From NCBI GenBank assembly GCA_002286715.1, contig NSJX01000011.1:690106-754105 (forward strand): 64,000 bases of DNA, written 5' to 3'. The position numbers were made by a program, and so were the translations under genes. The notes beneath the pieces are model-generated. The model had not been told where the DNA came from. It did not search any database and saw nothing but the letters and a program-made list of their open reading frames with translations. Of this stretch, positions 1 through 11,720 are shown in pieces. The first letter of the stretch is position 1. Every line of letters begins with the position of its first letter. The DNA comes from Dentipellis sp. KUC8613 (Eukaryota > Basidiomycota > Agaricomycetes > Russulales > Hericiaceae).

Positions 1-1946
1 TACAGGTCCAACCTGCTTCTGAGCATGATTGGGAACGGCACCCACAACACGGCCTACATCAACGACGGCACTGCCAAGCCTGCTGGATGGACGCCTACGG
101 TCACAGAGCAGCAGATGATAATGAAGGAGTTGGCTGGCGGTAGCCCCGATGCTGACGCCGATATCGCGGCACTCGCTGGTATGTGCATATGTGTCTTGGA
201 TGGACATGCTTTGACCTTTGGTTTGCAGAGTTCCGCCCCCCAACTATGTACTATACGACTATTCCTTTGGTGTCGGAGAGGCCCCACAACAGGCGATGGG
301 ACGCATCGAAGCTGCGTGAGCTGCGCAAGAGGATGGATTCGAACACTATCACGGATGAAGAGATTGAACAGGTGGCTGCAGATTTCCTCGATGGAGAGAT
401 CGTAGACTTGGCTTCGGATTGGCTCGGCAACACGGTGAGCATGTCTGGCTTGTATCGTATGGACAGAGGCTGATCGTGCGTCGGCGATAGGTGGTGCAAA
501 AGCTGTTTGAGAAGTGTTCGACGCCCGCCCGTCTCGCGATGCTCGAACGCATCAGCCCTCACCTGGCCATGATTGGCATCCACAAGAATGGCACTTGGGC
601 TGCCCAGAAGATCATCGAGTGCGTCCAGACGCCGGAGGAGGTGGCGCTCATCGCTCAGAACTTGAGACCCTACGCACCTCCTTTGCTCCTGGACCAGTTC
701 GGCAACTACGTTGTGCAGTAAGTGTTTGTTCGTGCCCACTCATGGACGACTTCAATAATGTTGCGTCAGGTGCTGCCTTCGGTTTGGTGCACCGAACAAC
801 GACTTCATCTTCGACGCAATGGCCGATCGCTTGTGGGAAGTCGCACAAGGCCGCTTTGGCGCTCGCAGCATGAGGGCGTGCTTAGAGAGCAACAACATCA
901 CCACCAGCCAGCAACGTCGCATCGCCACGGCAATCATTCTCAACTCCATTCCACTTGCTACAAACCCTAACGGCGCGCTCTTGTTAACGTGGTTGCTCGA
1001 TACCTCCGGTTTCCCATCGAGGTACCTCCTCTTGGCGCCTCGTTTCACTCCTCATCTGTCCCACCTCTGCACTCACAAGTTGGCGTCGCTCACGGTTTTG
1101 CGTATCGTCAACCAGAAGGTGGAGCCTGAAGCCTCCACGCAGGTGGTCGAGGCTTTGTTTTCGTCTCTTGGAGACCACGTGCTCACAGACGTCCTTGGAG
1201 ACCAAGTCAACGGAGTGGCCGTGGTCCACAAGATCCTCACCAGCCCCTTCTTAGATCCCGCCAAGAGGCCCAACTATATCGAGGCGACGAAGCGTGTCCT
1301 CATCGAGCTCAAGGTTATCGCCACCCAGGCGTACCGCCGCCTCATTGAGGAGGTCGGCCTCCCCATCCCCAACTTCCAGCCCGGTTTCTCCAACGGGTCC
1401 ACACCTCCGGGGACCAAGTCCAAGTTCGGTAACTCTACGCCTTACGGGGTTCCTGGACTTCCATCCGGATATTCCGCCCACGACCAGAACCTTGCTTCCA
1501 TGATGGCGGCCCTGCAGATGGGTGGACAGAACTCGCAGACCGGTCCTCCCCAGCTCTCCATCGACCCTGGTTTCAACCAGCAGCAACAGCAACAGCAGAA
1601 CCAGAATGGCAATGCTCGCGGCCGCGCATCGAACCCTGCCTCCGCTTTCTCTCCCACCACCGATCCTTTCAACCCATTCGCACTCAGGTCGCCCGACATG
1701 AACAGTCCTAGGACCGCTACACGCCGCAACGGAGGTCTGCCTTCCGTGCCTTCCGTGTCGCCCACCCCTGTACCCGTATCGTACGGTACCCAATCGCCCA
1801 GCCTCGCATCCGCGGGCAACATGCTTGGCATGGGACAAACTGCTTATGGCGGCATGGCCCAGCAGGCCGTCCCGCCCCAGGTATATCAAAACTATATGTA
1901 TCAAATGTACCAACAGAGCCCGACCGCCAACATGGGCAGCTTCTAA
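1..1946 (+). CDS. Pumilio-family (PUF) RNA-binding protein, 5' partial
   Basis: PUF proteins bind 3' UTR elements and control mRNA decay, translation or localisation; this one resembles the fungal Jsn1/Puf1-Puf2 group. Four exons are visible (to 178, 229-434, 491-717, 770-1946). They are joined by GT-AG introns of about 50-56 nt in consistent phase and give 595 residues; the start codon lies outside the window. Successive PUF helices are readable as WLGNTVVQKLF, KNGTWAAQKII, QFGNYVVQCCL, RFGARSMRACL, PNGALLLTWLL and VNGVAVVHKIL between residues of about 120 and 350. The repeats are more divergent than in canonical Puf3/Pumilio, as in Jsn1. The last 190 or so residues are a disordered Gly/Pro/Ser/Asn/Gln tail with a Gln run near 1580-1600. 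An N-terminal RRM, usual in Jsn1/Puf2, would be upstream of the window and cannot be judged. Confidence 0.9.
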
Positions 1947-2885
1947 ACGCCGAACGACCGCAATACCGTCTGCTTTGCATGATTTATATATCTATCACGT
2001 CGCTCTCTTGCATCGTCGCGTCTCGTTTGTCACGTTTTCTTACCAAATCTTGCACTCTTCTCTTCTCCCTGTCCTCTTCTTCCCCAACTGCCTTTGCCGG
2101 GTCCGTGGTCCGTTTGCAACGATAACTTCCGCTTTATACCCATTCACAACACACCCAATGAATTCCACATGCCCGTTTACATTCGTTTGAGGACAGCTTA
2201 CAAAATTACAAGGACGAGGTTACTGCGCTGTTGAGGTCGATTTGCCCGCGTTGGAAATGACTGACTGTGCTTTCTGGTTCTCGTTTTTGCCTCGGTTCTT
2301 GCCTACTACAGACTTGTACTCAGTATACGTAAAGGATGGCTACTCAGGATGCCATTGAAATATCATAGACGCCCATGTTCCTTTTGCTTCTTCGTCTGGA
2401 CGGTGTATCCCATCGAAATTCCTGAGCGCGCGGTGTAGCAGTCGTCCCACGGGTCTGAGCAGGTTTGCATGATGCGCATCCGACTAATACTGCTACGTAT
2501 ACAGTCCCGGGCCTTACATGCAGGACAGAAGCCAGCAGCCGTCATCCACGCCAACATGGTCAATGCTCGAATGCACACAGCGCACATACCCATCGTATGT
2601 CCACAACTGCAGCCTGTGCTTTCGTTATTAGCCTTATGGCTTACACAGACGACTGGGAGAAACACCCTTACTTCTACTCAGTCTTTCTCAACGTACGCTA
2701 TATTTCTGAATTAACCAGATACCCGGTTTATGTGTTTTTATTTGGTTAAAACATTGCTATTCGATGTATTATCACCATGTCAGCCTCGCGTGGACCTCTT
2801 AAACGCTAAGGCGCTCAGCAAGCGGCTACTAGAACATCCGTTAATTCGATCGGGATCTTGTTGCTGGTCTGTAGGCGCAAACAGG
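1947..2885. other. convergent intergenic region
   Basis: 3' flanks of two convergent genes. Only short frames without splice support are present; I see no RNA gene or repeat here. Confidence 0.6.
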
Positions 2886-4496
2886 TCACATGAGACTTCC
2901 ACCAACGATACAAATGAAACGACAAAAACGCACCGCGCCCCTCTTCGCCACCTTCATCACGCGCGCCGCCGACTGTGCATCGAGCAGATAAAACTGCACG
3001 CTGACGCCCTTCCGCTCAAATAGCTCGAGCTCCTCCAGCAAAAGCATCCATAGGTCCTTGTTCTTCACTGCACGCCCGTTGCTGTACTTCCATCGGTTTG
3101 CACGCCACCTCTCCAGGCGCTCGCCGGCATTCTGCACGACATACTCGGACGTCGCGCCGATGACGATGCGCCAGAAGCCCTCGCCGGCCCAGTAGCGCAG
3201 CCTCAGCGCTGCGACCGCCGCGCGGAGGTGCGCACGGTCCTGCGTGAGGGCGTACCCCGGGACGAACTCGAGCGCCTGCCCGATCTCGACGCGCGCGTCG
3301 GGACGGAAGATGACACTGTAGCCCGCCCGCGCATTCTCCTGCCCGTCGTTCAGCGCGAGCCCGCCCGTGAAGATGAGCACGGAGTTGACGCCCGTGGCGG
3401 GGTCGTGGTAGATCCAGCGCGGACCCGGGACGGTGCAGGCGTTCATCATGGGCTTGAAGAGGTCGGCGGGGGACGTCGTGCCTGCGGGTGGCACGAATTG
3501 TCTTTTGGCGGCGGCGTTCTCGATGGGTGGGCCGCCGTTGATGAGTTCGTTTATGTCGTCTGGGAACGGCAGAGCTGGGAGGCCTGCGACGGCAGAGTCG
3601 GACAGGATGTCCTGCAATGAACGAGGGGGTGCGGCAGTATCGTTTGAATCAGAATTGCTGAGAAATTTATCAACATCTGAGCCCGTTGGACTTGCAGTTG
3701 GATGGCTTACCGCGCTCCCGATTCATCGTCCTCGTCGTCGGTCTCTCCGCTGTGATACGCCCGAGCATAGCGTTCGAACAGGCCGAAATTGTTCATTTCA
3801 TCGAAATTGGGCTCCGTCGTCGGATTGAACGAGCGTCCCTTGGACGAAATTGAAAAGCACCATTCTTTGCGCTCCCGCTGCTCCCGGGTAGGGTGAGAGG
3901 CGGCAAAGGCCTCCTTTATCTCCTGCCACCCAAACACGCCGCCGCAGTCCTCCAGGGGACTCCCACCGGCGGCTTCGAGCAACTTGAAGCGTTTTTTGCG
4001 CGCATCTCGAGCCCCGACGAAGAAAATCTGGTGCTCCCAGTTGTCCTGCAAAAGTACAGGTCTGAGGCAACTTTACTGCCATTCGTCTGGCCCAGAGACT
4101 TACCCCAAAATCATAAGTATACCACAATGGGCTGATCTGTCCACCACGCTGCACCTGAGACCGATATTTCCCATTCTCGCCCCATATGTCCTTCAGCCTG
4201 ACAGTCTTCTCGTCGACAATGGGCGGCACGCCGAACTGGCTGTTATCGATATCATCCGGGTGCGGGCGGCCAAGACGCAAGAACACGGTGCGCGCGTCGA
4301 AAAAGTCCGCGCCGCCGGTGCGGAAGTTGAACTCATGCAGGTGCTGGTTGCGCCAGCCGAAGCAGAACTGGATCGCGTGGTGCAGTCGCTCGAAGGGCGA
4401 CGATGCAGGCAGGCTGAAGGTCCGCGTGATGACGGGGTTTTCGGACCCTGCGAGCTCGACGCGAAAAATGTAGGTTTTGACCGCGGAAGAGGGCAT
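2886..4496 (-). CDS. pRiA4b ORF-3-like domain fused to a catalytically degenerate RNase H-like domain
   Basis: Three exons (4496-4104, 4045-3711, 3657-2886) with introns of 58 and 53 nt in matching phase give 499 residues. Residues of about 5-190 match the plasmid pRiA4b ORF-3 family, shown by YTYDFGDNWEHQI across the first splice junction, a HAIQFCFGWRNQHLHEF block and CGGVFGWQEI. An acidic linker follows. Residues of about 325-485 keep the fungal RNase H layout (NARAGYSVIF, KNKDLWMLL), but all four DEDD catalytic positions appear changed: FTGG for YTDG, RAHLRA for RAELRA, GATSEYVV for ATDSEYVV, and AARVMKVA in the final helix. A nuclease activity is therefore unlikely and the domain may only bind nucleic acid. 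A model with two separate genes is possible, but it would place a stop right at a good donor (GTAAGC at 3710), while the splice restores one frame. Function is not known. Confidence 0.72.
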
Positions 4497-4893
4497 AGCT
4501 GTGATGCTATGGGAGACGGTTATTGGGTATTGTTGGAGGAGAACAAAGAGTGGAGTCTGTGCCACTCAGTGCCGGCGGCCGCCAAGTCGGCGGACGCCAT
4601 TTTAGTTTACTTTCCGATCCCATTGAAGAAATCGTGTCGTCTCTGATGCAGATCTTGGAATCAGGGCATCTGAGAGTCAACATAAGCTCGTAACTCACCT
4701 AAAGTTGGTCGATGTCGATGTAAAGTAGCTACGGAGTGAGAAGCGCCTACTTGTATTTACAAATATGTACAAAGTACTTGAAGGTTGTTTGAGTTTGTGG
4801 GCGCTCTGATCTTACGCGGGTCTGCTTACGGCACCCCGCCTCAGCCTCTCGCTGACCGTCCATTCGACATCTGCCCTCCTCCACGCGCCTACC

Positions 4894-5677
4894 ATGGGCT
4901 CCGCAACTTCCAAAGCCGCACGCACGCTCCCAAAGACCGCCGCGGCGAAGCCGCCACCATCATGGGCTGGTGCGCGAACGCCCGCTCTCGAAGACCTGCC
5001 GACGCGACACACGCAAAGGCCTCTCGCGAGCGAGACGAAAGATGACAGTGAGTCCCTTTCTACGTACCGAATAACATACGCTCATGTTGCTACAGATATC
5101 ATGAAAGACGCGCAGGACCCACAGTTGCATGCGAATCTGGCCCGGCTAGGTCCCGTACGCGTCGACCACCACATGCAGAGCGTCAGAACGGTGAGCTTCC
5201 CTCCTTCCGGAGCTACCCCTCGATCACTGTCTTGAGTATCATCTCACATCACGTACCATATAGAGCGCTCAAATAAGACGACGATTCGAATCTAGAGCGC
5301 AATCCGAAGCAGACGCCGCCTCCTCCCACGCACCGCGCAATCGCCTGCTAGCCGCGTCACTCTCGGATCTCCTGGACCAGCGCAAATACGCCACGAGCCG
5401 GAAGGAGCTTGAGAAATTTGCGGAGCAGTACGGTATTGAGGTCCAGAAGTTGGAGAGCGTGGCGCGCTATGTGAGCACGCCGAGCGTGGATGAGAAGACG
5501 GCCATTCGGATGGTGGAGGATAACGGCGAGGAGAGTATCACTATGGTCGTGAGTCTTCGTCTTTCCTGTCTGGTGTAGTTTCATCTAATAGCTCTATGGC
5601 TACAGGCTTTTTGGAAAGAGCCTAGCATCGAGAACGACCCTTCAGCCCGAATAACAGAGGGCAAGGCGCCACGGTGA
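4894..5677 (+). CDS. uncharacterised small protein with possible N-myristoylation signal
   Basis: Four exons (4894-5047, 5096-5190, 5264-5548, 5606-5677) splice in phase to 201 residues. I do not recognise the family. The N-terminus MGSATSK fits the MGxxxS/T myristoylation pattern, which would imply membrane attachment after Met removal. The N-terminal third is Lys/Pro/Ala-rich. The C-terminal half (SLSDLLDQRKYATSRKEL to about residue 175) is predicted to be helical and polar, with an E/K-rich segment; the gene ends in a short AFWKEPS tail. No membrane segment or secretion signal is visible. The consistent intron phases and clean stop argue for a real gene. Confidence 0.7.
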
Positions 5678-5968
5678 TCCCAGTCGCATAACGCACCCAC
5701 ATCTACCCCAGTATCCCACTATTTATTGTACACTACACGCACATAACTATACACCTTGCCAATGACCACCCTTCCATGCGTTTCCGTACGAACTCGTATA
5801 CAAAAGTCAGTCTGAAATGCGCGCACGAAATTCGCTTCACGTGACGTCATCGCGTACACGCGGGGATATGTCCACTGGCATGTCTCGTCATCCAATCCCG
5901 CGCTGCACATTTCCGACTCTTTCACCTCCACCCCTCATCCACATTTACTTATCGGACGGGGAAAAAAT

Positions 5969-8061
5969 ATGCTGCGGCGCACAAGTCACACGGTGAAACC
6001 ACACGCGTTATGGAAGTCGTACTCACAATCTGCAGGCGCGGGTGCAGGCGCAGGAAGACGCGCACTCCCCAGGGCCGCGATATTGCTCGCGACCGCGTCA
6101 GCGGTTGCCGTTGGCGCACATCTCGCGCGCGGGCAGATCCACAATGATGCGTTTGCGGGCGTCACGGTGGAGAGCAAGCGGATGGCGGAGGAGTCGCGGG
6201 CTCAGGAGGGGAGGGATATGGACGGGAGGCTTAGGCTGCTCGTGTGGGGGTCTAACAAGTGCGTTCTCATCCTCAGCCTCTCTGAACTGGTTTTCTAAGT
6301 GAATATCGGTGTGTATGTGCAGGTCACACACTATCATGCCCGACAAAGCGGGGGTCGAGCAGGTGCGCTCGCCAGCGGCAGCCTCGTTCCTCGAAGACGT
6401 CGCGCTCCGCGACTTGGCGCTGCATGCTTCGCACGCGGCATGTGTTGATGTCAGGGGCGATGTGTACCAGTGGGGCGATGGATTCTTTAGGTCTGCGGAT
6501 GTGCAGGATAGGACACCCGTGCCGACGCTGAAGGGCAAGGTGCGTTCCCTCCGACCCCTCGAGAGCTGGGAACACGCGCTTATTTGTGTGGTTGGATAGA
6601 ATATCGTTCGATTGCAGCTCACAGATTCTCGGGTCTTTGCGCTCTCTTCGTCGGGGAGCATATACGTTCTTTCTGCGCGTGCTTCAGAACAGCAGCCAGT
6701 CGCAGGTGAAACAGCAAGCAGCAGTCGGTGGGGCACCAGCTGGCTCTACGGCAGCGATTCAAACATTGCCTGCGTCGAACTCAAACCCTCCCAGGCTCTC
6801 AGGTGGGGCGAAAAGTGCGTTTCTTCTCCTCGCTTCACCCTCACCTCACTAGCTGCATACTAATTTCGAGCGGCAGATTCGTGTCAATAGCAGCCGGCAA
6901 AGACCACCTGCTCGCACTCACATCCTCCGGCCGCGCGTTCGCGCACCCCATCACCAAAAAGGCGAATACGCATGGCCAGCTCGGCTTCCGCAAGTTCGAC
7001 ATCGCCGAGCACCTGCAGGCGGAGCTCACGCCGCTCGCCGTTGCAGATCCGTACGCGAGGAGTTCACGTCTCCCGCGGCTGCCGTCATCGTCGTCGTCGT
7101 CCGAGCCGCAAGTGTCCCCTGTGTCGGAGAGCCTGAAGACGGTGGACGATCGGGATCTTGCGTGGTGCGGGCGGCTGTATGAGATCCCGGCGCTGAGGGA
7201 TGTGAAGGTGGGCCAGATTGCGGCGGGGTCGAAGAGCAGCTTTGCGAGGACCGAGAGCGGGCGCGTGCTCGGGTGGGGCGCGAATGAGTACGGGTGCGTC
7301 AATCGCCTGCACACGGGCTTGTGGACATGTGCTGACGCAGAAACTGCAGACAAATCGGCCTCGGGGGCAACGTCGTCGTCGACACGATCACGATCCCGAC
7401 GGAGGTCGTGCTGTGGCGCGGCACTGACAGCCGGACCCGGACGAAGTGTATCGACGTGGCCGCGGGCGGGGACCTATCGTTTTTCACCGTCGAGCGGCAG
7501 GACGGCACGTTCATCCAAACGGTTGACCTGCTCTCATGCGGGAACGGCCAATATGGTGGGCTCGGCAGCGCGATGTTCACGACTGCACAGGGCGTGCCTG
7601 CGCGCACCAAGGCGATCAGCGGGCTCGCGGAATGTGCGTGCCGATATTGCATTCCGTGAAAAATATATCTGAAGCTGACACTGATATTGCTCGTGCTGCT
7701 GCCAGTCTCCGAAAAGACGAAAAACCTGCAGCCGATCCTGCCGAAAGAGCTGTCCGTGTCGCCCGACGGACACGCGCTGCTCGCGCTCGACACGCTAACG
7801 CGCGCGGGCCCGGGCGCCGGCGGGAAGGACCTGTTCCTGTGGGGGACGAACTACGAGTACCAGCTTGGCAACGGGCGGCGCACGAGCGTCGCCGTGCCCG
7901 CGACGCTCGAGTGGCCCGACGGCGCGCGGTTCATGCTGATGCGCAGGAAGGCTGCGGTTGTGCGCGATGCGCGTGGGGGCGTGTGGGGGAGGAATGTGAC
8001 GGTGGAGCAGATGCCGGTGGCGGGGGTGGGTTGTAGTGCTGTTTATTGGAAGGTGTGTTGA
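5969..8061 (+). CDS. FMP25: Fmp25-like mitochondrial RCC1-repeat protein
   Basis: Six exons (5969-6258, 6323-6539, 6600-6814, 6877-7293, 7350-7633, 7706-8061) give 592 residues, close to the yeast Fmp25 length. An Arg-rich N-terminus (MLRRTSHT..) followed by a hydrophobic segment (AAILLATASAVAVGAHL) suggests mitochondrial import and an inner-membrane anchor. RCC1-type blades are seen as LLVWGSNK, DVYQWGDG, AAGKDHLLALTSSGRAF, GRVLGWGANEYGQIGLGG, LLSCGNGQYGGLG and LFLWGTNYEYQLGNG, covering most of the chain. In yeast Fmp25 assists assembly of respiratory complex III; that role is carried over by homology only. The third exon could start 18 nt later (cag at 6615) without changing the frame. Confidence 0.85.
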
Positions 8062-8999
8062 TGGTTGGTGCGTATAATAGCAGGTAAATTACGAATTTTA
8101 ATACTACATAACTGCTTTCCTCGTTTTAGCCGTCCGAATGGACCCATGGCCAGGCTTTGGATCTGAGGTAATACGTCGGGCAGACGGCGCCTGTTGCACC
8201 GTAAATAGCAGAACGCCTTGCATAAATAGCCTGAAGCTGTACGACCCATGGCTGCACGGCCAGTGTCGCTGAGGTTGAGGATATATTTGTGACTACGGGA
8301 TCAGCGATGTGTGATGGGGGCTATCACGGCGGACTGATGCATAGCGTTGAGGCCCGAGGAATATTCTCATTCCAGGTGCGCCTGAATATTGGATAATTCC
8401 GTACAACATTTTGTGGGTGGGCTCAGGCTCATCGTTGGGATGATGTACACGATCGCCATTAATTCTACGTACTGCCGCGGGGGAAACATCGGCGGGGGAT
8501 TAAATAGAGGGCCGAGGGGGCGGAAGCGAGCGAACTCCGCGACGTTGGGCAGAGTTCGCACGGGCGTGCAGCATAACAATTGGAAGATGACGAGCCCGGC
8601 GTCGCTCCCACCCACGGCCACGGCTTTGCCTCATTGCAGCGTACAAGGGCATGAGGCCAGTCCTCCCCTTGCCCACACCCCCTTCGTCTTCCCCCTTGCC
8701 CTTCTTCTTCGTCGACGTCGTTTGCTCCGCAGTTATAGTCGCAGTGACAGCGTCGCAGGACCTTCTCGTTTGACATCTGCCCGCCATCATCGCATCGCGG
8801 GCTTCCCACCTGCCTCGAGCGCTCTTGTGCTGGTTACCATTCTTCCAAGCAGCGCTGTCGGATCTGCATACGTATCCCCACCCTCCGTTTCATTTCGTTT
8901 CATTGAGCTCGCAAGTCCAATCGCAATCGCAATCGCACCCGCACTCTCTTGCATCCCCACCTCCACATCTACATCTACCTCGCAACCCCAATCGCAACG
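8062..8999. other. intergenic region
   Basis: No gene seen. The last 350 bases before the next gene are C/T-rich with repeated TCGCAA/TCACA steps near 8900-9000, as is common upstream of basidiomycete start codons. Confidence 0.5.
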
Positions 9000-10277
9000 A
9001 TGGCACAGTCCCCCCTCTCCTCCTCCGTGATCTCCAGCCGGTGGGCTGACGACTCCGCCTCGTCCTCAGACGACGAGATCGTGTGGTCCATCCCGTCCTC
9101 GTTCTCGCCCTCCTCCTCATCCGAGTCCGATGCCGAGCCGCACTCCGAGTCCGACCGCGACGTCGGGGCAGCGGCAGGGACGCCCTCCGTGCGCAGCGAC
9201 GACGACTTCATCCTGCTCTCGCGCGTGGGCTCGCCTTCGCCCGAGCTGGCTGCCGCGATGGACGCTCTCTCGCTTAGCACAATGACCGCCTCGACCGGGT
9301 TCTCGCTCGTTTCGGCGGTGTCGCAGGCGCCGGAGAAGCAGTCGCCGGCGCCGACACCTGCGCCTGCAGTGAAGCAGCCCCCGACGCCTGCGTCGATCAA
9401 GAAGAAAAACAAGAAGGCGAAGAAGGCTCGGGCGAAAGCTAGGGCGGAGGCAAAGAAGCAGGACCAGAGTCAGGGCCAGACGCAGCCCAAGTCGCCCAAG
9501 AAGCCAAAGATGGTGCCGACGACGCCGACGCAGAAGAGCGCGTCGGCGTTGTACCCGTCGCCGCCGGCGTCGCCCGCGCAGGACCGGTCCACGGCGCGCT
9601 CGCGGGCGCGGTCGGTGATCGACGACATGTCGTCCGTGGCCGAGTCGAGCGCGGACGAGAGTGACGTCGAGTCCGACTCGCCGGCGTATACCGAAGCGGC
9701 CAAGTTCATGACGTCGTGAGTCTCTCGCTCTGTCTGCCTTGGTGCTCCTGCCTCTGCGTCATCCGCGCCGTCTACACGTGTGCACCCTACAGAACACAGA
9801 ACCCTGTTTCGAAACCTCGCTCGCTCACACGCACGCACGCACTGCAGGTACCTTCAGAACCCGCCCCCGCCGGGCAACAACGGCTCCCTACTCCTCGTAC
9901 TGCAGGCTCTCATCGTTGAGCTCGGCGTCCCGCTTTCCGGCAAGTCCAAGTCCACGCGCAAGCCAAAGTCCGCCCCCGCGCCGCAACACACGCTCGCGCT
10001 CCCCGCGCTCCCGCGCACGGTGACGCAGGCGAAGCGCCTCCTCAAGACTGCCGCGTTCATCAACATCGCGGACTACGTCGCCGAGCGCGAGCACGGACAG
10101 TCCGCGCTCAGGCGCGTCATGCACCCGAGCCGCGCGAGTCTCGTGCGCGAGATTCGCGGGAAGAAGTCGTCCGGGGCAGGCTCGAGTGAGGGGGGCAGAC
10201 CGGCGGGGAAGCGCGTGCCGCTGAGCTGGGCCAAGAGCGTTGGCTTGAATGTGTTGCTGGTGAACACGCGGTGGTGA
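9000..10277 (+). CDS. uncharacterised Ser/Lys-rich protein
   Basis: Two exons (9000-9715, 9848-10277) joined by a 132-nt intron give 381 residues. The first exon is disordered: an acidic Ser-rich start (SRWADDSASSSDDE), then a strongly basic stretch (SIKKKNKKAKKARAKARA) that could act as a nuclear localisation signal or bind nucleic acid, then Pro/Ser-rich sequence. The second exon encodes a more ordered part beginning YLQNPPPPGNNGSLLLVLQA with predicted helices (TVTQAKRLLKTAAFINIADYV) and a basic end. I do not recognise the family; the ordered C-terminal part is where homologues should be sought. Confidence 0.75.
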
Positions 10278-11720
10278 GCGCCCCGCGATACGTTGCTTTT
10301 GCTTGCCGTTGAGATCGGCATGTATGCGCTCTTTTTTCTTTCGCTTCGTTCCTTGCTCCTTTTTCTCGTTTGCGTTGCTAACGTCCAGACCCCGTCGCCG
10401 AAGCCTTCATATCACATATACTCACAGACTCCACGTCCGACTCCAAATCCGAACGAAACCACCCGTTGTTGTACGATAGTAGCTCGCTGCCTTAGACCCC
10501 GCCGACATCCCATCTCCTCGTTCCTTGCGCCATGCCCACCCGCCCGCCGTGCATGTCGTTCTTCAGCTTCTCGATTGTTATTATTCGTTGTTGTCGTTGT
10601 CGTCGTTGTTGTTGTTGTCCTTGTGTACACATACGTTGTTGTACGTTGTAAAGTATGTACCCGCTCCGCAGTTCCGTAGTGGATGTGCGCTATGTTTTTG
10701 ATTCATGTTTGTTGTACCATACAATTTATTCGATTCCTTTTTCTGTGTTTTCTTTCTTTGTCTGCTGTCTGGTGCCGGCTTCGTGCTTTAGTGCTAACAT
10801 TCCTCCGTGTACGTGCACTACACGTTCACGCTCACTCAGGCAATTGCAAGTGGTCTGTGTGATCGCCAGGGTCTGTACAAAGCTTCACTTAGCTCGAGCT
10901 CCGAGTCTGAGTTTCTTGAGCACGTCTTGCCCCCCCTGCCTCCTCCCTAGTGCTGATTGCATCTTGGCCAGTTATCCTTGCTCGACGCTTGCGAGTAGTG
11001 TTGCTCATTTCTTTTTCAAGCTCGGGTATATGTTGTGAATCAACTTGAAGCTAGTCGGCTATGGCTTCGAATATTGACTGTGCTGCCTTCGATATAAGCT
11101 TTAGGTTAGGATGATTTTTCGACAGCTCGCTGGGTATTATGAGTGGCGCCAGGTTGACGGAATGCAGCCGTTGCGCCGAATAGTACAGTATTGCTTCCGG
11201 CCGCTATGACAATCGATTCGGATTGGGAAACCGGCTCTCCATTTTTGGTACGGCTGTCGACTCCTACATGGCAGTCTTTCTGCCATAAAAGATTCAGTTC
11301 GCGCGGTGCTCACATGCTCTACTGGTTTGGCCGTCGTGCCAGGAACAACGGTCGCGGTCGATTTGACTTGGTGCGCGCGATGGCGCTCTCGGCGAGGTTG
11401 TCGAATGAATATAGGAGCTGGGAGTGGCTGCACGTCAGGGGAAAGTAGAGTATAGAGTGTTTCGACGAAGCCGGACAGACGCGATGCGATGGGCGCGACA
11501 TGACGCGACCACGACGCGACATGGCCCTCGACTCGAAGCAACCATTTGCAGAGTTGTTGCGTGTGGAACAACTTGCACAAGATGGCATGCAAGAGGCGGT
11601 GAGGTGCAAGACGTGACAAAGTTTGATTACAACGGAGATACATGCTCGCTCCGACTCTCGGATGCCATTGCACGCAATGGCGGCAGAACAGTAAAAATAC
11701 ATGGATGTGTCAAACACGAA
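10278..11720. other. intergenic region
   Basis: Convergent flanks. It contains T-rich sequence, a short GTTGTT/GTCGTT microsatellite near 10575-10640 and otherwise nothing I can assign. The frames seen are short and unsupported. Confidence 0.5.

Noticed and set aside
3617..3710. Two separate genes for the pRiA4b and RNase H-like parts
   Set aside because: A 53-nt intron (3710-3658) with good GTAAGC donor and CTCAG acceptor restores a single frame; the downstream part has no good ATG before its domain.
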